A stretch of 64,000 bases of DNA from Ammoniphilus resinae. Lineage in GTDB: Bacteria > Bacillota > Bacilli > Aneurinibacillales > RAOX-1. The notes under the pieces are model-generated. The model did not search any database. It was not told where the DNA came from and was given only the letters and a program-made list of their open reading frames with translations. How positions within the stretch are numbered: the stretch's first letter is position 1; each line of letters begins with the position of its first letter. Shown here piece by piece: positions 24,229 through 33,573 of the stretch. The DNA is taken from contig NZ_JAGGKT010000001.1 in the NCBI RefSeq assembly GCF_017873965.1, positions 558,001-622,000 of the forward strand, written 5' to 3'. The position numbers and the translations under genes were made by a program.

Positions 24229-25718
24229 TTTTTAATTCCCTGAATCTCAGCAATCTTTTCAAAGGTATTGGAAAGTTGATTATAAATTTCCTCATAGACT
24301 GTATAGAACTGCTGATATTTTATATGGTTGTCTGAATGAGGAGCATAGGTATGGGTATGGCTATCTTCCCCACAGTAATAATCAATTCGAGGAATCTCCC
24401 CAATGGCAAATAAGGCTAGAATCGCGGCACCCCAGCCAGAACTTTGTGGATTTTCCGGAACGATGACTTCTGTTCCGAACACGTCGGCAAGGATTTGACA
24501 GCCTAACTTTGATTGAACAAATCCACCAGATGCTCGAAGCGACCCAAAATCACCAGCAAGCTGTTGAAGGGCTTTTCCTACGCCGAAAATCGCATAAATA
24601 ACCCCTTCCATGGCGGATCGAGCAAAATGTTCACGTTTGTGGTGTAGTGCCATTCCAACGTAGCAACCGCGGGCATGTGCGTTCCAAATGGGGGCTCGTT
24701 CCCCGGATAAGTATGGCAGGCAGAACAAGCCTTCACTCCCAACCCCAACTTTGCCTGCTTCCTCGGTTAGCTTCTCATAACTTAGTTCACGGGCGAATTG
24801 TTCCTTAAACCAGCGCAGCAACAACCCCCCGTTATTGGTGGCTCCTCCTACGACCCAATGGTTTTCAGCGAGTGCATAACAGAATGTCCTTTCGGAAGGA
24901 TCTGTGATCGGTTTTGGGGTGACGGTTCTGATAGCCCCGCTTGTTCCAATCGTAATACCGACTTCTCCACGGTTCATTGCTCCAATTCCAAGATTGGCTA
25001 AACATCCGTCACTCGCTCCAATCACAACGGGAATTTCCCTGCGAATATGGACTGCCTCTGCAACCTCGTCGGACAGCCCTTGCAATACATAAGTAGTGGG
25101 AACCAATGTGGAAAGTTGTTCTTTCTTAATTCCAGCTGTTTGTAAAGCATCAGAATCATATTCAAGCGATTGTAAATTCAGTAACCCTGTTGCTGATGCA
25201 ACTGAAAAATCAGTGATAAATTGCCCGAACCATCGGAATAAAAGGTATTCTTTTATAGAAATAAATTTATGTGTCTGTTTGAATAGCTCAGGCTCATTTT
25301 CTTTAAACCACATTATTTTACATAGTGGCGACATGGGATGGATTGGGGTTCCGGTTCGCAAATAAATCTGTTTTCCGAGAGTTGATTGTTTTAATACATG
25401 TGCCTGTTCATCGCTCCGATTGTCTGCCCATGTTATGACTCGTGTTAATGGTTGATTCAGCTCGTCCATTAAAATTAATGAATGCATTGCAGTACTTAGG
25501 CCAATAGCAACTACTTCACTCGATTTCACCCTAGAAAGAGCTACTCGAAGGGAGGTTATTGCAGCCACATAAATGATTTCCGGGTCAAGTTCGGCCCAAC
25601 CTGGGTTAGGTGTTAAAATGGGGTACTCTACCCCATGTTCGCTTACAGCGTTTCCCCGTTTATCGAATACAATTGCTTTCGTACTCGTAGTTCCAAAATC
25701 AAGTCCAATCACGTACAT
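24222..25718 (-). CDS. gntK: FGGY-family sugar kinase, probably gluconokinase
   Basis: A 498-aa kinase of the FGGY family: the N-terminal phosphate-binding motif GLDFGTTSTKAIVFD, the substrate-side segment IGLSTAMHSLILMD and ITWADNRSDEQA, and the C-terminal ATP domain with TIGTSGAIR and GGATNNGG. SIKEYLLFRWFGQFITDFSVASATGL resembles gluconokinases more than xylulokinases, so gluconate is the likely substrate (product 6-phosphogluconate). AGGAGA precedes the ATG. No gluconate permease or GntR gene is adjacent. Confidence 0.82.
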   Translation of the reverse strand: MYVIGLDFGTTSTKAIVFDKRGNAVSEHGVEYPILTPNPGWAELDPEIIYVAAITSLRVALSRVKSSEVVAIGLSTAMHSLILMDELNQPLTRVITWADNRSDEQAHVLKQSTLGKQIYLRTGTPIHPMSPLCKIMWFKENEPELFKQTHKFISIKEYLLFRWFGQFITDFSVASATGLLNLQSLEYDSDALQTAGIKKEQLSTLVPTTYVLQGLSDEVAEAVHIRREIPVVIGASDGCLANLGIGAMNRGEVGITIGTSGAIRTVTPKPITDPSERTFCYALAENHWVVGGATNNGGLLLRWFKEQFARELSYEKLTEEAGKVGVGSEGLFCLPYLSGERAPIWNAHARGCYVGMALHHKREHFARSAMEGVIYAIFGVGKALQQLAGDFGSLRASGGFVQSKLGCQILADVFGTEVIVPENPQSSGWGAAILALFAIGEIPRIDYYCGEDSHTHTYAPHSDNHIKYQQFYTVYEEIYNQLSNTFEKIAEIQGIKKE

Positions 25719-25791
25719 TCCGTTGATTCTCCTGTCTTTTCAGTTAAACTTCTAAGGATATAATAAGATTCTAACCTATTTTTTCTGTAAT

Positions 25792-25807
25792 ACAAAATAC
25801 ATTTTGT
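25792..25807. promoter_or_regulatory. Perfect inverted repeat upstream of gntK, possible operator
   Basis: ACAAAAT and ATTTTGT separated by 2 bp, about 75-90 bp upstream of the gntK start and overlapping a possible minus-strand -35 (TTGTAT). Layout suits a sugar-responsive repressor. Confidence 0.35.
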
Positions 25808-25826
25808 GACTTCATACAAAACAAAA

Positions 25827-25854
25827 AGACCCGGTATACCTGTATACCAGATCT
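25827..25854 (-). terminator. Terminator of the 25870-26199 gene
   Basis: A 13-bp stem (two G-U pairs on the minus strand) around CT, containing twin GTATAC motifs, then TTTTTG on the minus strand; 16 nt after the stop. Confidence 0.75.
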
Positions 25855-25869
25855 TGCCTTTAAAATTTA

Positions 25870-26199
25870 TTAGAAGGGTTGAATGGTGTAAACGGCCCGT
25901 TCTGTTTTTATATGCAGCAGATTTCCCTGCTCTTCACTTAACCAGGAATTAGATAACGGGATTTCGTATACGTTTTGCGGCAACGATTCCCCGTTGTTTA
26001 TAGTCCCTTGTCCATGAAACAAAAGGGCCTGTGGTAAAACATAGCCGTCAGGATCATCTGATTGCTGTCTGCCGACTGTTAATTTGTCTAGTCGTAGATG
26101 GACTTGATCTAAATCTCCATCTTCTTCTTTTTTAATTAATACGGTTTGACCAGTCATTGATTCCATCCATTTTTGTATTTCTGAAATAGGGCTCTCCAT
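25870..26199 (-). CDS. Hypothetical protein, 109 aa
   Basis: Soluble acidic protein beginning MESPISEIQKWMESMTGQTVLIKKEEDGD. ATG at 26199 lies 7 nt after AAGGAGG; a TTG one codon earlier is less favoured. The C-terminal part alternates hydrophobic and polar residues as in beta strands (VHLRLDKLTVG, LHIKTERAVYTIQPF). No family recognised. It has its own terminator. Confidence 0.75.
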   Translation of the reverse strand: MESPISEIQKWMESMTGQTVLIKKEEDGDLDQVHLRLDKLTVGRQQSDDPDGYVLPQALLFHGQGTINNGESLPQNVYEIPLSNSWLSEEQGNLLHIKTERAVYTIQPF

Positions 26200-26352
26200 C
26201 AATCATCCTCCTTAACGTTTATGTCCAACGTTGAAATAGACATTTCTTTCGCAAATTATCTATTTTCCCTTTGGGGGACTAACGCAAGCAATGGTCATCC
26301 AACGTTACTTTTCCCAAAGAATGAAAGGAATATGAGGGCTCTTCTTTCTAAT

Positions 26353-26550
26353 TTATTGTTTAAAATCAATATGTGTTATTTCATCAAAAGGGATTACTTC
26401 AAAATGGTAATCCTTGTTATGGACTAATAAAACTACCTGGGTGGCAGATGTATTATAAAGGTCTCCTGTAATAGATCTATCCTTTAATTGAATCGTAACA
26501 GTTGGGTGATTTTTCACATGTGGGTCTAAAAAGCTTTTAAAAGCGATCAT
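26353..26550 (-). CDS. Small protein with Sm/SH3-like strand pattern, 65 aa
   Basis: ATG has GAGGAGAGG 7 nt upstream. The sequence TVTIQLKDRSITGDLYNTSATQVVLLV followed by YHFEVIPFDEITHID alternates hydrophobic strands in the order expected for an Sm/SH3-like barrel (strand, G-x-L turn, VVL strand, IPxxEI strand). No known family assigned; RNA binding would be a guess. Transcribed alone. Confidence 0.72.
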   Translation of the reverse strand: MIAFKSFLDPHVKNHPTVTIQLKDRSITGDLYNTSATQVVLLVHNKDYHFEVIPFDEITHIDFKQ

Positions 26551-26633
26551 CCCGTGCCTCTCCTCTAATTATAATGAATTTATTCTATAACGAATAATTA
26601 TGAATGTAAATAGATTTTTATTCAAATGAAAAG

Positions 26634-26669
26634 GGAAAAGCCCTCGTTTAGTTGTTCGCAGGGCTTTCC
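26634..26669 (-). terminator. Terminator-like hairpin at the end of the carbonic anhydrase-like gene
   Basis: GGAAAAGCCCT and AGGGCTTTCC pair with one bulged A; the stop codon lies in the loop. The minus-strand tail is TTTTCCCTTTT, only partly a T tract. Confidence 0.5.
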
Positions 26670-27175
26670 ATCTTTTTGTAGTACTGTCCTTTTTCCACGT
26701 AGCTTTTTCGAATCCGCAGCATTTCTGCCTCGTCTTTTTCCCCAATTTCTCGAATGACTTTTGCAGGGGAACCAACTGCCAAAGAACGTGGTGGGATCTT
26801 CTTCCCGGGAGGAACTAAAGTGCCGGCGCCAATCATTGCTTCTTCGCCAATTTCCGCGCCATCCAGGATAATGGCTCCCATACCAATCAATGCGCCTTTG
26901 CGAACAATGCAGCTATGAAGAACGGCATTATGGCCAATAATGACATCATCCTCAATGAGGAGCGTATTATTTGGACTCTGATGCAGCGTACTATTATCTT
27001 GGATACTTACCCGTTCCCCAATTCGAGTAGGAGCAATATCTCCGCGGATTACCGTATTGTACCAAATATTAGACTCCTTTCCGATGACAACATCACCGGT
27101 TACAACACTACCTCTTGCCAAAAATACGGTTTCGTCAATTTGCGGATGTTTTCCGTGAAAAGGATGAATGGTCAT
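26648..27175 (-). CDS. Gamma-class carbonic anhydrase-like hexapeptide protein
   Basis: A 175-aa left-handed beta-helix protein built of hexapeptide repeats (for example IGKESNIWYN, VIRGDIAPTRIGERVSIQDN). The zinc ligands of the YrdA/PaaY group are seen as His in TLHQSPNN, GHNAVLHSC. Carbonic anhydrase or thioesterase activity is reported for relatives. ATG at 27175 lies 8 nt after AAGGAG; the GTG at 27184 overlaps that site. Monocistronic. Confidence 0.9.
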   Translation of the reverse strand: MTIHPFHGKHPQIDETVFLARGSVVTGDVVIGKESNIWYNTVIRGDIAPTRIGERVSIQDNSTLHQSPNNTLLIEDDVIIGHNAVLHSCIVRKGALIGMGAIILDGAEIGEEAMIGAGTLVPPGKKIPPRSLAVGSPAKVIREIGEKDEAEMLRIRKSYVEKGQYYKKMESPANN

Positions 27176-27355
27176 CGGAGTCACTCCTTAAATTATGTGT
27201 CTAGTTAGAATTTAATTGTATCATAAAAGTACAAGAAAAACCTTCTGCACAGCAAAACATTCTGGCCCCCTACGCGTCTAATAAATGACTATTTTTCGGG
27301 AATCTTGCCAAAGGTTGTCGTAACCCATGTTTTAAAAGAGAGAGGAGAGAGGAGA

Positions 27356-29005
27356 ATGAAAAGATTTTGCCTTTGGTTAGGAGCGCTAATGACAGCTCTG
27401 CTGCTTCTGCCTTTGGCCCAGGTTTACGCCGATCAACCATCCCCATCGCCAATTCAACTAGTTGTTGAAGGAAAGTCGATTCAAACAGATGTTGCACCGA
27501 CGCTAGTGGAAAACCGCACGTTTGTACCCATTCGTGTTGTCGCCACAAATTTGAACGCAACTGTCCAATGGATTGAAAAGGAAAAGAAAATAGAAATTAC
27601 TGACTCGGCTAACCATATAACCATGGTAGTCGGGGATAAAATGGCCTTGGTCAATAGTCAGGAAGTGCAGATGGATGTTCCGCCTATAGTCAAGGAAGGA
27701 AGAACTTTGGTTCCGCTTCGTTTCGTCGGGGAATCGCTGGGAACAAACGTGGGATGGGAGCCAAATACTAAAACGGTTTTGATTAATAAATTTTATTCGT
27801 TAATGATTGATGGCAATACGGTGGATCGAGAGAAATACAAGGTCTTCAAAATTCAGGAGGAACTATACCTCCCTTACTACCCCTTAGAGAGTTATTTTGG
27901 CAGCGGGAAACAGGAACCCTCTGGGGAAACGATAACAAATCTTAAGCTTCGCAAATTGGATACGGGTTGGATCATTCCGCTTAGTATTTTTAAGGAGCAT
28001 TACCGCGTACCTGTTGAAATGGAAGATCAGGGTATTTATATCGGGACAACCGAGGACGAAGAGGAAACTGAGAACGATGGTAATTCTGATGAAAATACTA
28101 TAGAAGAATCAAGTTCCAACCAGCTTCGTGGTATTGATATTGAAGATGAGGAAATTATCTTAGAAACATCTAATCTGGATGATACCCCTAAGCATTTTTC
28201 CATGACCAGTCCAAATCGGTTAGTCATTGATTTGCCAAATATCTCCCTAAGTAATAGACTAGATGAAAAAGTAGATCCAGCTGTTGGGATGGGGAAGTTA
28301 GATGTAGCCCTCGATCAGGATTTGATCAACGAGATTCGTTACAGTCAGTTTTCAAGGGACCCAGAAACTGTTCGGGTAGTCATTGAATTCTCACGAAAGG
28401 TGAATTATACTATACAGCCAAACAAGAAAGGTTGGGCAGTAAATCTTAATGCGCTTCCCAAGAAAGAAGGATTCCTTATTGTGTTAGACGCTGGACATGG
28501 TGGTAGTGATCCCGGAGCTGCAGGTGCCATTGGGAATCATGAGAAAGATTTCACCCTTGCTGTGACTCGCCTATTGAAAGAACAATTAGAACAAATGAAG
28601 GGTATTCAAATTGTGGAAACGAGATCTGGAGATACCTATCCGACTTTACAGGACAGGGTACAGCTTGCGGAAGATGTTGCGGCCGATTTGTTTTTATCCA
28701 TCCATGCAAATTCCTTTAAGCCGGAAACTAGGGGAACTGAAACCTATTATTACACCGAACAAAGCAAGGATTTTGCAAGCATTTTACATAAGTATTTAAT
28801 TGAGGCCACTAATTTTCCAGATCGTGGAGTGAAGAAACAGAATTTTTATGTCATTAAAAATACAACTATGCCTTCAAGTCTCCTGGAAATCGGCTTCTTA
28901 ACGAACAAAGAGGAAAATCAAAGAATGTTGGATCCTGGTTTTCAACAGAATCTGGCCGAGAAATTGAGCCAAGCTATTTATGAATACTACACTATCAACA
29001 ATTAG
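27356..29005 (+). CDS. Secreted N-acetylmuramoyl-L-alanine amidase with stalk and AMIN domains
   Basis: A 549-aa secreted enzyme. Order: signal peptide (1-24), tandem copper-amine-oxidase-like stalk repeats (about 35-75 and 90-135, each with a VPxRxV core), an acidic linker (about 235-260, EDEEETENDGNSDEN), an AMIN domain (about 265-365) and a C-terminal Amidase_3 zinc domain. Catalytic residues are visible in VLDAGHGGSDPGAAG, the Glu of IGNHEKD, the His of SIHANS and the Glu of LLEIGFLTN. It would cut the stem peptide from muramic acid. ATG follows a GGAGAGAGGAGA site. A GerMN lipoprotein follows after 8 nt, probably in one operon. Confidence 0.93.
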   Translation: MKRFCLWLGALMTALLLLPLAQVYADQPSPSPIQLVVEGKSIQTDVAPTLVENRTFVPIRVVATNLNATVQWIEKEKKIEITDSANHITMVVGDKMALVNSQEVQMDVPPIVKEGRTLVPLRFVGESLGTNVGWEPNTKTVLINKFYSLMIDGNTVDREKYKVFKIQEELYLPYYPLESYFGSGKQEPSGETITNLKLRKLDTGWIIPLSIFKEHYRVPVEMEDQGIYIGTTEDEEETENDGNSDENTIEESSSNQLRGIDIEDEEIILETSNLDDTPKHFSMTSPNRLVIDLPNISLSNRLDEKVDPAVGMGKLDVALDQDLINEIRYSQFSRDPETVRVVIEFSRKVNYTIQPNKKGWAVNLNALPKKEGFLIVLDAGHGGSDPGAAGAIGNHEKDFTLAVTRLLKEQLEQMKGIQIVETRSGDTYPTLQDRVQLAEDVAADLFLSIHANSFKPETRGTETYYYTEQSKDFASILHKYLIEATNFPDRGVKKQNFYVIKNTTMPSSLLEIGFLTNKEENQRMLDPGFQQNLAEKLSQAIYEYYTINN

Positions 29006-29013
29006 AGGTGATG

Positions 29014-29607
29014 ATGGTGAAACCATTTTATTTTATAAAGATTTCATTGCTATGCCTCCTCATATTGCTCTTTAGCGGATGCAGTGAGGAGTCGTTGCCT
29101 GATAAAACTCCGAACCAGGAAAGCGACCCGGTTGAGACTACACAACCTGTGGAAAACGTAAAACAGCCAGAGCCTAAACCTAATACCCCAGTGGTAAAGG
29201 TGGAGAAGGCAGATATCAAAGTTTATTTCTCAGACCTACAGCTTGAGAATTTGGTAGAGGAAGAGAAGAAGATCACCTGGGGGGAAGGCACCACAAAGTA
29301 TGGACAAGCCTTCTTAGCTTTGTGCGAACCTGAAAAAGAAACAACACCTCTATGGAAAGAACAAAACCTTAAGGATATACAAATATCCCCGGAAGGTAAG
29401 TTAAGCGTTAACCTCTCTTTAGAGGAAAGGCCTAATTTTGGCAGTACTGGTGAACGGTTCATGGTGTTATCTCTTCTACAAACGATGTTTCAATTTGAGG
29501 AAGTAACTTCAGTTCAATTTTTAATCGATAATCAACCTGTAGAAACCATTTTAGGGCATATGGATGTTAGTGAACCATTTACCAAGGAGATGATGGCAGA
29601 TCTTTAA
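29014..29607 (+). CDS. GerMN-domain lipoprotein
   Basis: A 197-aa lipoprotein with lipobox FSGC (Cys23 counting from ATG 29014), a Pro/Glu/Thr-rich spacer (about 26-62) and one GerMN domain (IKVYFSDLQLENL ... SVQFLIDNQPV). GerM in Bacillus is needed for engulfment and germination; single-GerMN lipoproteins often accompany cell-wall amidases, as here. Four start codons (29008, 29011, 29014, 29017) cluster behind AGAGG, so the start is uncertain by a few residues. The stop codon lies in the terminator loop. Confidence 0.87.
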   Translation: MVKPFYFIKISLLCLLILLFSGCSEESLPDKTPNQESDPVETTQPVENVKQPEPKPNTPVVKVEKADIKVYFSDLQLENLVEEEKKITWGEGTTKYGQAFLALCEPEKETTPLWKEQNLKDIQISPEGKLSVNLSLEERPNFGSTGERFMVLSLLQTMFQFEEVTSVQFLIDNQPVETILGHMDVSEPFTKEMMADL

Positions 29608-29617
29608 GATCTGCCAT
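29593..29617 (+). terminator. Terminator of the amidase-GerMN unit
   Basis: ATGGCAGATC/GATCTGCCAT stem with 5-nt loop containing the stop codon, then six T. Confidence 0.9.
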
Positions 29618-29718
29618 TTTTTGGATAACACCGAGCAGGGGAAAAGGAGAACTGGAGGTTAGTCGAGAAACATGATATAAAAAGAAGAAGATCTCACACT
29701 TCCTTTAAGGAGGGAAAA

Positions 29719-30612
29719 ATGAATCTCAATCATCTCAAAGCCTTTGTGAAAGTTGTTCAAACCAACAGTTTTAAAGAGGCAGCGAAACATCTTTCTGTTT
29801 CGCAACCAGCTATTACGCAAAGGATCCAAACCTTGGAAGAATATTTGAAGACGAAGCTCTTTTCAAAAGAGGGAGAGGGGCTAACGAGTCATGGAAAGAC
29901 ATTGTATGAACAATCTGTGGAGATTTTGGCTCTTTGGGAACAAGTGGAGAGAGAGATTTGGGGAACCAAGGTAACTGGCCGTTTGACTCTTGGAGCAAGT
30001 ACAATCCCTTCTGAATACATTCTGCCAAAGATTTTAAAATCTTATCGCTCCATCTATCCGGAAGTGCGCCCTCAGCTGCGGATTTCCGGAACTAAGGAAG
30101 TTCTTCGTTGGCTGCGCGATCGCTCCATCGATTTAGCTTTTACGGGAGAACCCTTTGAAACTGTGGGGATTTTAGCTTTTCCTGTGGCGGCTGATCAAAT
30201 GAGCTTGATTGCCCCAGCCGATACAGAATGGACCGAATCTGTTTCTCATTTTGAAGAGCTATTGGAAACGGAATGGATTATGCGTGAGCCTGAATCAGAT
30301 ACCCGCCGAACCTTTGAATCTTATCTTTGCAGCAATGGCATCCTGCTTCAACAGCTGCGAATTTCTGGTCAATTGGAAAGTACAGAGGCAGTAATTGCAG
30401 CTGTAGAAGCGGGGTTGGGGATTGCAGCGGTATCTTCTCTTGCAGCGGAAAGAGCGTTAAAACTTGGAAGGGTAAAAATTATCAATCTTGTTGACTTCTC
30501 CATCCAACGAAAATTTTATTGTTCTTGTTTGGAAGATCAAAAAGACTCATCTGTCATATCAACGTTTCTAACGTTTGTAAAGAATAGGAAGACTGATGGG
30601 AGTGGGCTCTAG
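29719..30612 (+). CDS. LysR-family transcriptional regulator
   Basis: A 297-aa LTTR: winged helix-turn-helix at residues 1-60 (LKAFVKVVQTNSFKEAAKHLSVSQPAITQRIQTLE) and a periplasmic-binding-protein-like effector domain from about 90 (GRLTLGASTIPSEYILPKIL). The dimer helix and effector start resemble CysL/YwfK regulators. Target genes are not evident: the divergent and neighbouring genes are the GerMN lipoprotein and an NADH dehydrogenase-like flavoprotein on the opposite strand. AAGGAGGG precedes the ATG. Confidence 0.9.
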   Translation: MNLNHLKAFVKVVQTNSFKEAAKHLSVSQPAITQRIQTLEEYLKTKLFSKEGEGLTSHGKTLYEQSVEILALWEQVEREIWGTKVTGRLTLGASTIPSEYILPKILKSYRSIYPEVRPQLRISGTKEVLRWLRDRSIDLAFTGEPFETVGILAFPVAADQMSLIAPADTEWTESVSHFEELLETEWIMREPESDTRRTFESYLCSNGILLQQLRISGQLESTEAVIAAVEAGLGIAAVSSLAAERALKLGRVKIINLVDFSIQRKFYCSCLEDQKDSSVISTFLTFVKNRKTDGSGL

Positions 30613-30634
30613 TCAACCTAATTTCTGTACACTA

Positions 30635-30674
30635 AAAAATCGGCTTTATTTCCAGATAAGGAAAGCCGATTTTT
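30635..30674. terminator. Bidirectional terminator
   Basis: AAAAATCGGCTTT pairs with AAAGCCGATTTTT around 14 nt, between the convergent LysR and flavoprotein genes. Confidence 0.88.
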
Positions 30675-30680
30675 CTATTC

Positions 30681-31745
30681 TTACCCCAAATGTTTTTTAT
30701 ACAGCCATAACACACCAGATTTTAATACGCGAGGAACCCTTCCGTGTATAGGTGTATCCCCAATTACAGCAAAGCCTTCTTTTTTCCCAAGTGATCCAAA
30801 GACAGCTTTTAGTTTGATCGGCGGAAGTTGAATATCCAGATTCCTCCACTTAGCCAGCAGGATATCTCGAAGACGGTCTGCCATTATTTCTGCCAAATAA
30901 GCGCTGGGGGAGAAGTAGGCAGATGCACAGTCCCCAATAATATAAACATTCCGATCTGAAGGAAGAGAATAATCTTCGTTAACAACAAATCTGCCCTGTT
31001 GGTCTCGCTCCCCTTCCAGGGAATCGGTGACGGCAGCGGGGCGAATCCCGGCCGTCCAAACGACGGCATCATACTCCAATGTTCCATTTTCATATATAGC
31101 ATAATTAGAATAAATTTCCTCTAGCTGCACTTCATTGATGAGATTCACATCGTGTTCTATAAACCATCTAGAAACATATTCTTGTGTTTTTCTTGGGAAG
31201 GGGCTAAGCACGCTCTTTCCTCTGTTTACAATCGAAATATTAAGGTCTTCACGGGATTGCCGGAGTTCAGCAGCTAATTCTACACCACTTAACCCCCCTC
31301 CAATAATCGTGACTCTTTCATAAGGATCCAATGTTGTTAGCCTTTGGGAGGCGATCTGGGATTTTTTTAATGTTTGAATACTAAAGGCGTTTTCTTCTGC
31401 CCCTTTTACCCCTTGGTAAGCATCCGTACATCCTAGGGCAATAACTAATTCATCGTATTCTTGTGGATCATTCTCGCGAATCTCAATCCGTTTTTTCACA
31501 GTATCAATATTTGTTATCTCTCCATAAAGCTTAGTTAAGCGTGGATCCTCTGGAAAGGTATGTGTGATATCTGTCAGTGATTCTGTACCCGCGGCCAAGG
31601 CGTAAAATTCCACTTTGAAACTGTGATAAGGCAAACGATCAATCAGTATAATTTCTTGATTGTCGTCCATCTTTGGCAATAGTCCTTGAATAAGTCGCAT
31701 CCCGGCATAGCCGCCGCCCAGGATGACTAGTTTTTTCTTTTTCAT
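30681..31745 (-). CDS. NADH dehydrogenase-like FAD flavoprotein (YutJ/NDH-2 type)
   Basis: A 354-aa pyridine nucleotide-disulfide oxidoreductase-fold protein. FAD-binding VILGGGYAGMRLIQGL at 6-21 and NAD-binding TIIGGGLSGVELAAEL around 145-160, with VYIIGDCASAYF as the second FAD contact. NDH-2 enzymes oxidise NADH and reduce quinone without pumping. It is somewhat shorter than Ndh (about 390 aa) and lacks a clear membrane-anchoring C-terminal helix, so it fits the YumB/YutJ paralogues whose role is less defined. GAGGTG precedes the ATG. Confidence 0.85.
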   Translation of the reverse strand: MKKKKLVILGGGYAGMRLIQGLLPKMDDNQEIILIDRLPYHSFKVEFYALAAGTESLTDITHTFPEDPRLTKLYGEITNIDTVKKRIEIRENDPQEYDELVIALGCTDAYQGVKGAEENAFSIQTLKKSQIASQRLTTLDPYERVTIIGGGLSGVELAAELRQSREDLNISIVNRGKSVLSPFPRKTQEYVSRWFIEHDVNLINEVQLEEIYSNYAIYENGTLEYDAVVWTAGIRPAAVTDSLEGERDQQGRFVVNEDYSLPSDRNVYIIGDCASAYFSPSAYLAEIMADRLRDILLAKWRNLDIQLPPIKLKAVFGSLGKKEGFAVIGDTPIHGRVPRVLKSGVLWLYKKHLG

Positions 31746-31885
31746 ATGTACACCTCGTAACTATGGTCCGATCTTATTTTATGACAAACCATGCAATTGT
31801 ACAAACCGGATTAGGGAAAAACTGGTATGAAATCGCTTTAATAACAAAGTTCTTTAATTTAGAAAACTAGTAATAGGACAATAAG

Positions 31886-31915
31886 TGAAAGGATCAAGAA
31901 ATCTTGATCCTTTCA
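31886..31915 (-). terminator. Hairpin directly after the acyl-CoA ligase gene
   Basis: Perfect 14-bp stem TGAAAGGATCAAGA/TCTTGATCCTTTCA with a 2-nt spacer, abutting the stop codon. No T tract follows, so termination versus 3'-end protection is open. Confidence 0.55.
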
Positions 31916-33403
31916 TCATTTAAGCTGCTTTTTAAGAATTTTACCTGCTGCATTCTTAGGTAACTGTTCAACGAATTCAATTTGCCTAGGAAGCTTATAA
32001 TTGGCTAAATGTTTTTGCAGATAAATGCTTAGTTCTTTTCGCTCCAACTGCTCACCAGGCTTTAGTACAACGAAGGCTTTTACAATTTCACCTTTAGTTG
32101 GATCGGGTGCACCAATGACAGCGGCTTCCAAGATCGAGGGGTGGGCATATAGAACCTCTTCAATCTCTCTTGGGTAAACATTTAAACCTCTCGTGATAAT
32201 TAGTTCTTTTTTACGGTCTACGATAAAAAGATACCCTTCATGATCAATATACCCCAAATCACCGGTGTGTAACCAGCCATTCACAATCGTACTTGCCGTT
32301 TCTTCTTCCGCTTTATAATACCCTTGCATAACGTTGGGGCCCTTCACTAGGATTTCCCCTATCTCGCCAGTGGCAACTTCATTTCCACCAGGATCGACTA
32401 CTTTCACCTCATTATGGAGCAGAGGCAGGCCGACCGATCCCCCCTTTTTCACACCACTTAAAGGATTGAAGCTGACCACAGGGGAGGCTTCTGTTAATCC
32501 ATATCCTTCAATAAGAGGGATTTGGTAATCTTCATTAAACAGTTTGAAAATTTCCAAAGGCAATGGTGCACCGCCTGATACCGCGGCACGCAAGGAATGA
32601 ACAGGTTGGGGTGAAGCTTTCATCGCTTGACTTAAGACGATATACATTGCAGGTATCCCAGCAAATACTGTTATTTTATATTTTTGTATGGATTCCAATA
32701 CTTCTTTAGGATGGAAGGAATCGTGTATAACAATAGTGTTTCCGACGTATAAAGGGAGTAGAACACAAACCGTAAATCCAAAGGTGTGGAACATCGGAAG
32801 CACACAGAGAAAGACGTCGCTTCCAGTTCCTTCTAACGCAAATTCACAGCTTTTTGCATTTTCCAGTAAATTTCTGTGGGACAACATTGCGCCCTTTGGT
32901 TTTCCCGTTGTTCCAGAGGTGTACAACAGCGTTGACGTTGAAGATGGGTCAAGTTGGGGCAAGTTGGTTTGTGCAGACTGCATAATCTTCTGTTTTACAG
33001 TGTCATCGAGAATAATAATTTCCTCTATTCCTAATCCTTCTTTTAAAGAGTCTGGATTCAGTTGAAGTTTTTCAACGATCTTAGGGTGGATGATTATTGC
33101 TTTTGTTTCTGCATTCATGAGGATATATTGCAGTTCATCCAAAGTTAACATTAAATTTAAAGGAACGACCATTGCCCCGATTTTGGTAATCGCCAAATAA
33201 CTGTAAATAAATTCTGGGGTATTGTAACAGCTAAGGGCAACCGAATCACCCTTGCCAATCCCTAGGGATGTAAGGTAATGGGCATATTGGTTAATATTTT
33301 CATCAAGCTTCTTATATGTAATCTTTTGGTCGTGATAAATTAAGGCGAAATCGCTCGGACTTGAATTTTTTAGATAGAAATTACCCAAATGAATGGCGTC
33401 CAT
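31916..33403 (-). CDS. Long-chain fatty acid-CoA ligase (AMP-binding)
   Basis: A 495-aa adenylate-forming enzyme that activates a carboxylic acid to its CoA thioester. Core motifs: LLYTSGTTGKPKGAMLSH (A3), GYGLTEASPV (A5), TGDLGYIDHEGYLFIVDRKKELI (A7-A8) and the C-terminal lysine in PKNAAGKILKK (A10). It most resembles FadD/LcfB-type long-chain ligases and could feed the fadNAE operon 8 kb away, though chain length is not deducible. AGGAGG precedes the ATG. Monocistronic. Confidence 0.88.
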   Translation of the reverse strand: MDAIHLGNFYLKNSSPSDFALIYHDQKITYKKLDENINQYAHYLTSLGIGKGDSVALSCYNTPEFIYSYLAITKIGAMVVPLNLMLTLDELQYILMNAETKAIIIHPKIVEKLQLNPDSLKEGLGIEEIIILDDTVKQKIMQSAQTNLPQLDPSSTSTLLYTSGTTGKPKGAMLSHRNLLENAKSCEFALEGTGSDVFLCVLPMFHTFGFTVCVLLPLYVGNTIVIHDSFHPKEVLESIQKYKITVFAGIPAMYIVLSQAMKASPQPVHSLRAAVSGGAPLPLEIFKLFNEDYQIPLIEGYGLTEASPVVSFNPLSGVKKGGSVGLPLLHNEVKVVDPGGNEVATGEIGEILVKGPNVMQGYYKAEEETASTIVNGWLHTGDLGYIDHEGYLFIVDRKKELIITRGLNVYPREIEEVLYAHPSILEAAVIGAPDPTKGEIVKAFVVLKPGEQLERKELSIYLQKHLANYKLPRQIEFVEQLPKNAAGKILKKQLK

Positions 33404-33573
33404 ATTAAATGTAGTCCTCCTATTTTTACTTTAGGAATGCACTTGTTCAAGTATTTAAATAAATGTATCTTAACAGACCAATGAGATGCAAGGAAAAAAT
33501 GCCCATTAGTTGTTGCCCTATTTCAAACGTTTGATAAAATAGAGGAAAATAAACTGTTATGAGGAGTTAAATC

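Noticed and set aside
26221-26427. 68-codon plus-strand frame
   Set aside because: Weak composition, no ribosome site, and overlaps the better supported minus-strand gene at 26353-26550.
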